Positions 20,182 through 21,656 of a stretch of 21,656 nucleotides of DNA are shown here, one piece after another; the first letter of the stretch is position 1; every line of letters starts with the position of its first letter. Both the position numbers and the translations under genes were made by a program. A model generated the notes under the pieces. That model saw only the letters and a list, made by a program, of their open reading frames with translations, was not told where the DNA came from and did not search any database. The DNA comes from a virus: the IMG/VR virus record IMGVR_UViG_3300032163_000682, positions 1-21,656 of that record; one strand, 5' to 3'.

Positions 20182-20801
20182 AAACATTAGTTGAAACGAT
20201 TTTCTGGATTGGATTGGCGTGGTTAGCGGTGGCGGTAATGATCTTTCTTGCTTGTGGGTGTAGTCCTATTAACAGTCCTTTGCCTGTTACTGATCTCCCA
20301 GTGATAGGCCAGGGACTTACCAGGATTGAAGGCGACGCTACGGATGCCAAAGCTCACGTCCAGCGTGCTACCCCCCATGCTGATCCCATTGGTAAGACAG
20401 AGTTGACCGGAGCGAACGATAGTTTGACTGACTTGTTGTTAGAGTTAGCAGATACTGAAATAGCATACGCCAGTGTAACCAAACAAGTTGAAGCTTTAGG
20501 TCGATCAAATTTCACTCTAGTTCACGATTTGGAAGCCGAACGTGACCATTGGTTGGGTTATAAGACTCGCCAATTAATCTTCTGGCTTTGTTTGGTAGTT
20601 GGATTAGGGTGGGTGAGTATTGGACTTGCTGGCATGTTACTTAAAGGTTTTGGCGGAGGAACAATGTTTGCTGTTGGTCAACAAATTCTTCGAGCTTTAC
20701 CTCTAGCCAATCTGTTCAGTGCTGGAGCAAATAAGATTATGGAGGTTCGTAGCGTACCCATAACTCAACCTGTGACTGTGAATGTCAATGTACCAAAGTA
20801 A
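20178..20801 (+). CDS. Two-span membrane protein with periplasmic-type middle domain
   Basis: ATG 20178 overlaps the phosphoesterase TGA and has AAAGGAAA upstream. The 207-residue protein has an N-terminal hydrophobic segment (about 8-26, IFWIGLAWLAVAVMIFLA) ending in CGCSP. That resembles a lipoprotein signal, but the residues before either Cys do not fit a standard lipobox well. A hydrophilic helical region (about 60-125, including LLLELADTEIAYASVTKQVE) is followed by a second span (about 131-157, RQLIFWLCLVVGLGWVSIGL). The tail is VTVNVNVPK. Topology fits a lysis or envelope-associated phage protein, such as a spanin- or holin-associated factor; not proven. Confidence 0.6.
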   Translation: MKTLVETIFWIGLAWLAVAVMIFLACGCSPINSPLPVTDLPVIGQGLTRIEGDATDAKAHVQRATPHADPIGKTELTGANDSLTDLLLELADTEIAYASVTKQVEALGRSNFTLVHDLEAERDHWLGYKTRQLIFWLCLVVGLGWVSIGLAGMLLKGFGGGTMFAVGQQILRALPLANLFSAGANKIMEVRSVPITQPVTVNVNVPK

Positions 20802-20807
20802 GGTAGT

Positions 20808-20918
20808 ATGCGTTTTACATTTACTCGATTCTGGACTAGTTGGCTTTTTGGTTTTGGGTGGGGCATTGACGCGATAGATTTTCATTTTGGTCCTTGGACC
20901 TGGAGAATTAATTGGTGA
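20808..20918 (+). CDS. 36-residue aromatic small protein
   Basis: ATG 20808 follows AAGGTAGT. The product is MRFTFTRFWTSWLFGFGWGI, then DAIDFHFGPWTWRINW. Its extreme Trp/Phe content and the IDxHFGPW-like pattern resemble tiny phage proteins. Its stop forms a GTGA overlap with the next gene. Function unknown. Confidence 0.6.
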   Translation: MRFTFTRFWTSWLFGFGWGIDAIDFHFGPWTWRINW

Positions 20919-21136
20919 AACCCATACGTACTGATGAAGGGGTGATCGCCCTGGTTCGCCAATATGCTCCTACACGAGCATGTGAGCGAGCTATTGATGA
21001 GGGCAATTGGAACGTAATCAAAGACCCCGCATTTTTCGGATGGAGGGTATACGTAGAGACTATAAATAAATGTTGGGCATTCACTGTGATCTGTGATGAG
21101 ATCAACAGAAAGTACAAGGTGATTACATGCGTATGA
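20915..21136 (+). CDS. Small protein, unknown function
   Basis: GTG 20915 overlaps the previous TGA and has GGAGAA about 8 bases upstream. The 73-residue product starts MKPIRTDEGVIALVRQYAPT, has an ERAIDEGNWNVIKDPAFFGW segment and ends in strands (WAFTVICDEINRKYKVITCV). No family is recognised. It overlaps the next gene by 10 bases. Confidence 0.6.
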   Translation: MKPIRTDEGVIALVRQYAPTRACERAIDEGNWNVIKDPAFFGWRVYVETINKCWAFTVICDEINRKYKVITCV

Positions 21137-21468
21137 TTATGCTAGATACTGATAAACTGGATTATGGTATTGTTCGCGACATAAAGAGTGCGTTTATATG
21201 GAATCGAAATGGTGAACAGAGATTAATACCTTTTACGGTACTTGATAATCTCCATCAATTATTTCGAGATTATAGTGATGCTTACCGTGCGGGTTTGATT
21301 TGGGAGATTCCACAACATTGTCTTACATTACGGTGGGAACAGACTACGCCTTTAACTGACGAACCGGAGTTTGCGAATAAGCCAATTCAACCCAGTTCCG
21401 ATAAGAATGCTTGTCGTGGTGAAGTAAACTCCCCACCCCCAAAGAGCTTTCCGCTGGCCCGCCTCTAA
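21127..21468 (+). CDS. Hypothetical protein, last gene of the rightward operon
   Basis: ATG 21127 lies within the end of the preceding gene, with AAGGTG upstream. The 113-residue product begins MRMIMLDTDKLDYGIVRDIK and has a helical middle (LDNLHQLFRDYSDAYRAGLI). Its Pro/Asn/Ser-rich tail (from about residue 76) is encoded in the 117 bases that overlap the opposing gene at 21352-21612. The stop lies 29 bases before the terminator stem. No family is recognised. Confidence 0.6.
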   Translation: MRMIMLDTDKLDYGIVRDIKSAFIWNRNGEQRLIPFTVLDNLHQLFRDYSDAYRAGLIWEIPQHCLTLRWEQTTPLTDEPEFANKPIQPSSDKNACRGEVNSPPPKSFPLARL

Positions 21469-21612
21469 GACATTGATTCGTCGTTCTAGTGGTCCAACTT
21501 GCGAGATGAGTGAGTCTATTTTAATGAACAATTCATCTCGCAGGTTTTTTATCATTGGTTCGGCAAGTGCTTTGTGATATTCAATCATCGCATCGAACAT
21601 GTTATTAGCCAT
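21352..21612 (-). CDS. XhlA-like small membrane-anchored protein
   Basis: This leftward 86-residue frame starts at ATG 21612 with AAAGGGAG about 10 bases upstream. It has an N-terminal helix (MFDAMIEYHKALAEPMIKNL), a coiled-coil-like stretch with regular hydrophobic spacing (LFIKIDSLISQVGPLERRIN, then VLEAGQRKAL), a membrane span at about residues 58-77 (WGWGVYFTTTSILIGTGLNW) and a basic end (LIRKLRFVS). This coil-span-basic layout resembles haemolysin XhlA/holin-associated phage proteins. It overlaps the convergent rightward gene, and its coding DNA contains that operon's terminator. Confidence 0.7.
   Translation of the reverse strand: MANNMFDAMIEYHKALAEPMIKNLRDELFIKIDSLISQVGPLERRINVLEAGQRKALWGWGVYFTTTSILIGTGLNWLIRKLRFVS
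21498..21550 (+). terminator. Strong intrinsic terminator of the rightward operon
   Basis: CTTGCGAGATGA (21498-21509) pairs with TCATCTCGCAGG (21533-21544), 12 pairs with one U-G, around a 23-base loop. Six Ts (21545-21550) follow directly on the plus strand. It lies 29 bases past the stop of the last rightward gene and within the opposing gene at 21352-21612. Confidence 0.85.
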
Positions 21613-21656
21613 GATTACTGCACTCCCTTTTGAATACTTTTAAGTGCCGCCACCTT

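Overview
The window looks like part of a tailed-phage (Caudoviricetes) genome or prophage. It carries a full phage-type replication and recombination set: family A DNA polymerase, RuvC-like resolvase, PD-(D/E)XK nuclease, Sak4-like ATPase and a PriCT/Toprim/AAA primase-helicase. Around these are many short hypothetical genes packed with ATGA, TAATG or GTGA overlaps. No integrase, terminase, capsid or tail gene is visible, so lifestyle and morphology cannot be read here. Base composition is moderate and no sequence feature names the host.

Layout. (1) 1-2351, leftward: a truncated membrane protein, a CmcI-like methyltransferase/hydroxylase, a family 2-type glycosyltransferase that appears to carry an inserted PDZ-like domain, and small ORFs. 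This looks like a surface- or glycan-modification block. (2) 2352-3603, about 1.25 kb without a convincing gene, between divergent operons. It holds a leftward promoter, tandem and inverted iteron-like repeats, a palindromic operator that exactly fills the spacer of a rightward promoter, a pyrimidine tract and a hairpin. It is a candidate control region and/or replication origin. (3) 3604-7420, rightward: three tiny genes separated by two copies of a structured intergenic element, then a zinc-finger/glycine-proline-rich amidoligase, a class II glutamine amidotransferase, a phosphoribosyltransferase and three small phage genes. (4) 7531-15930, rightward replication and recombination operon. It starts from a promoter whose -10/+1 region repeats, as an 18-nt exact match, the region used by the leftward promoter. 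(5) 15955-21550, rightward: a TATAAT promoter, a structured leader ending in a degenerate tRNA-like fold directly before the primase-helicase start, a probable nucleotide-hydrolase fusion protein, a metallophosphoesterase, a membrane protein and small genes. It ends at a strong intrinsic terminator that lies inside an opposing leftward gene.

The best candidates for something new are the amidoligase/amidotransferase/phosphoribosyltransferase cassette with its small upstream genes and repeated RNA element, the PDZ-like insertion in the glycosyltransferase, the paired 18-nt promoter elements, and the tRNA-like leader. Functional names rest on motif recognition by eye; no database search was possible.
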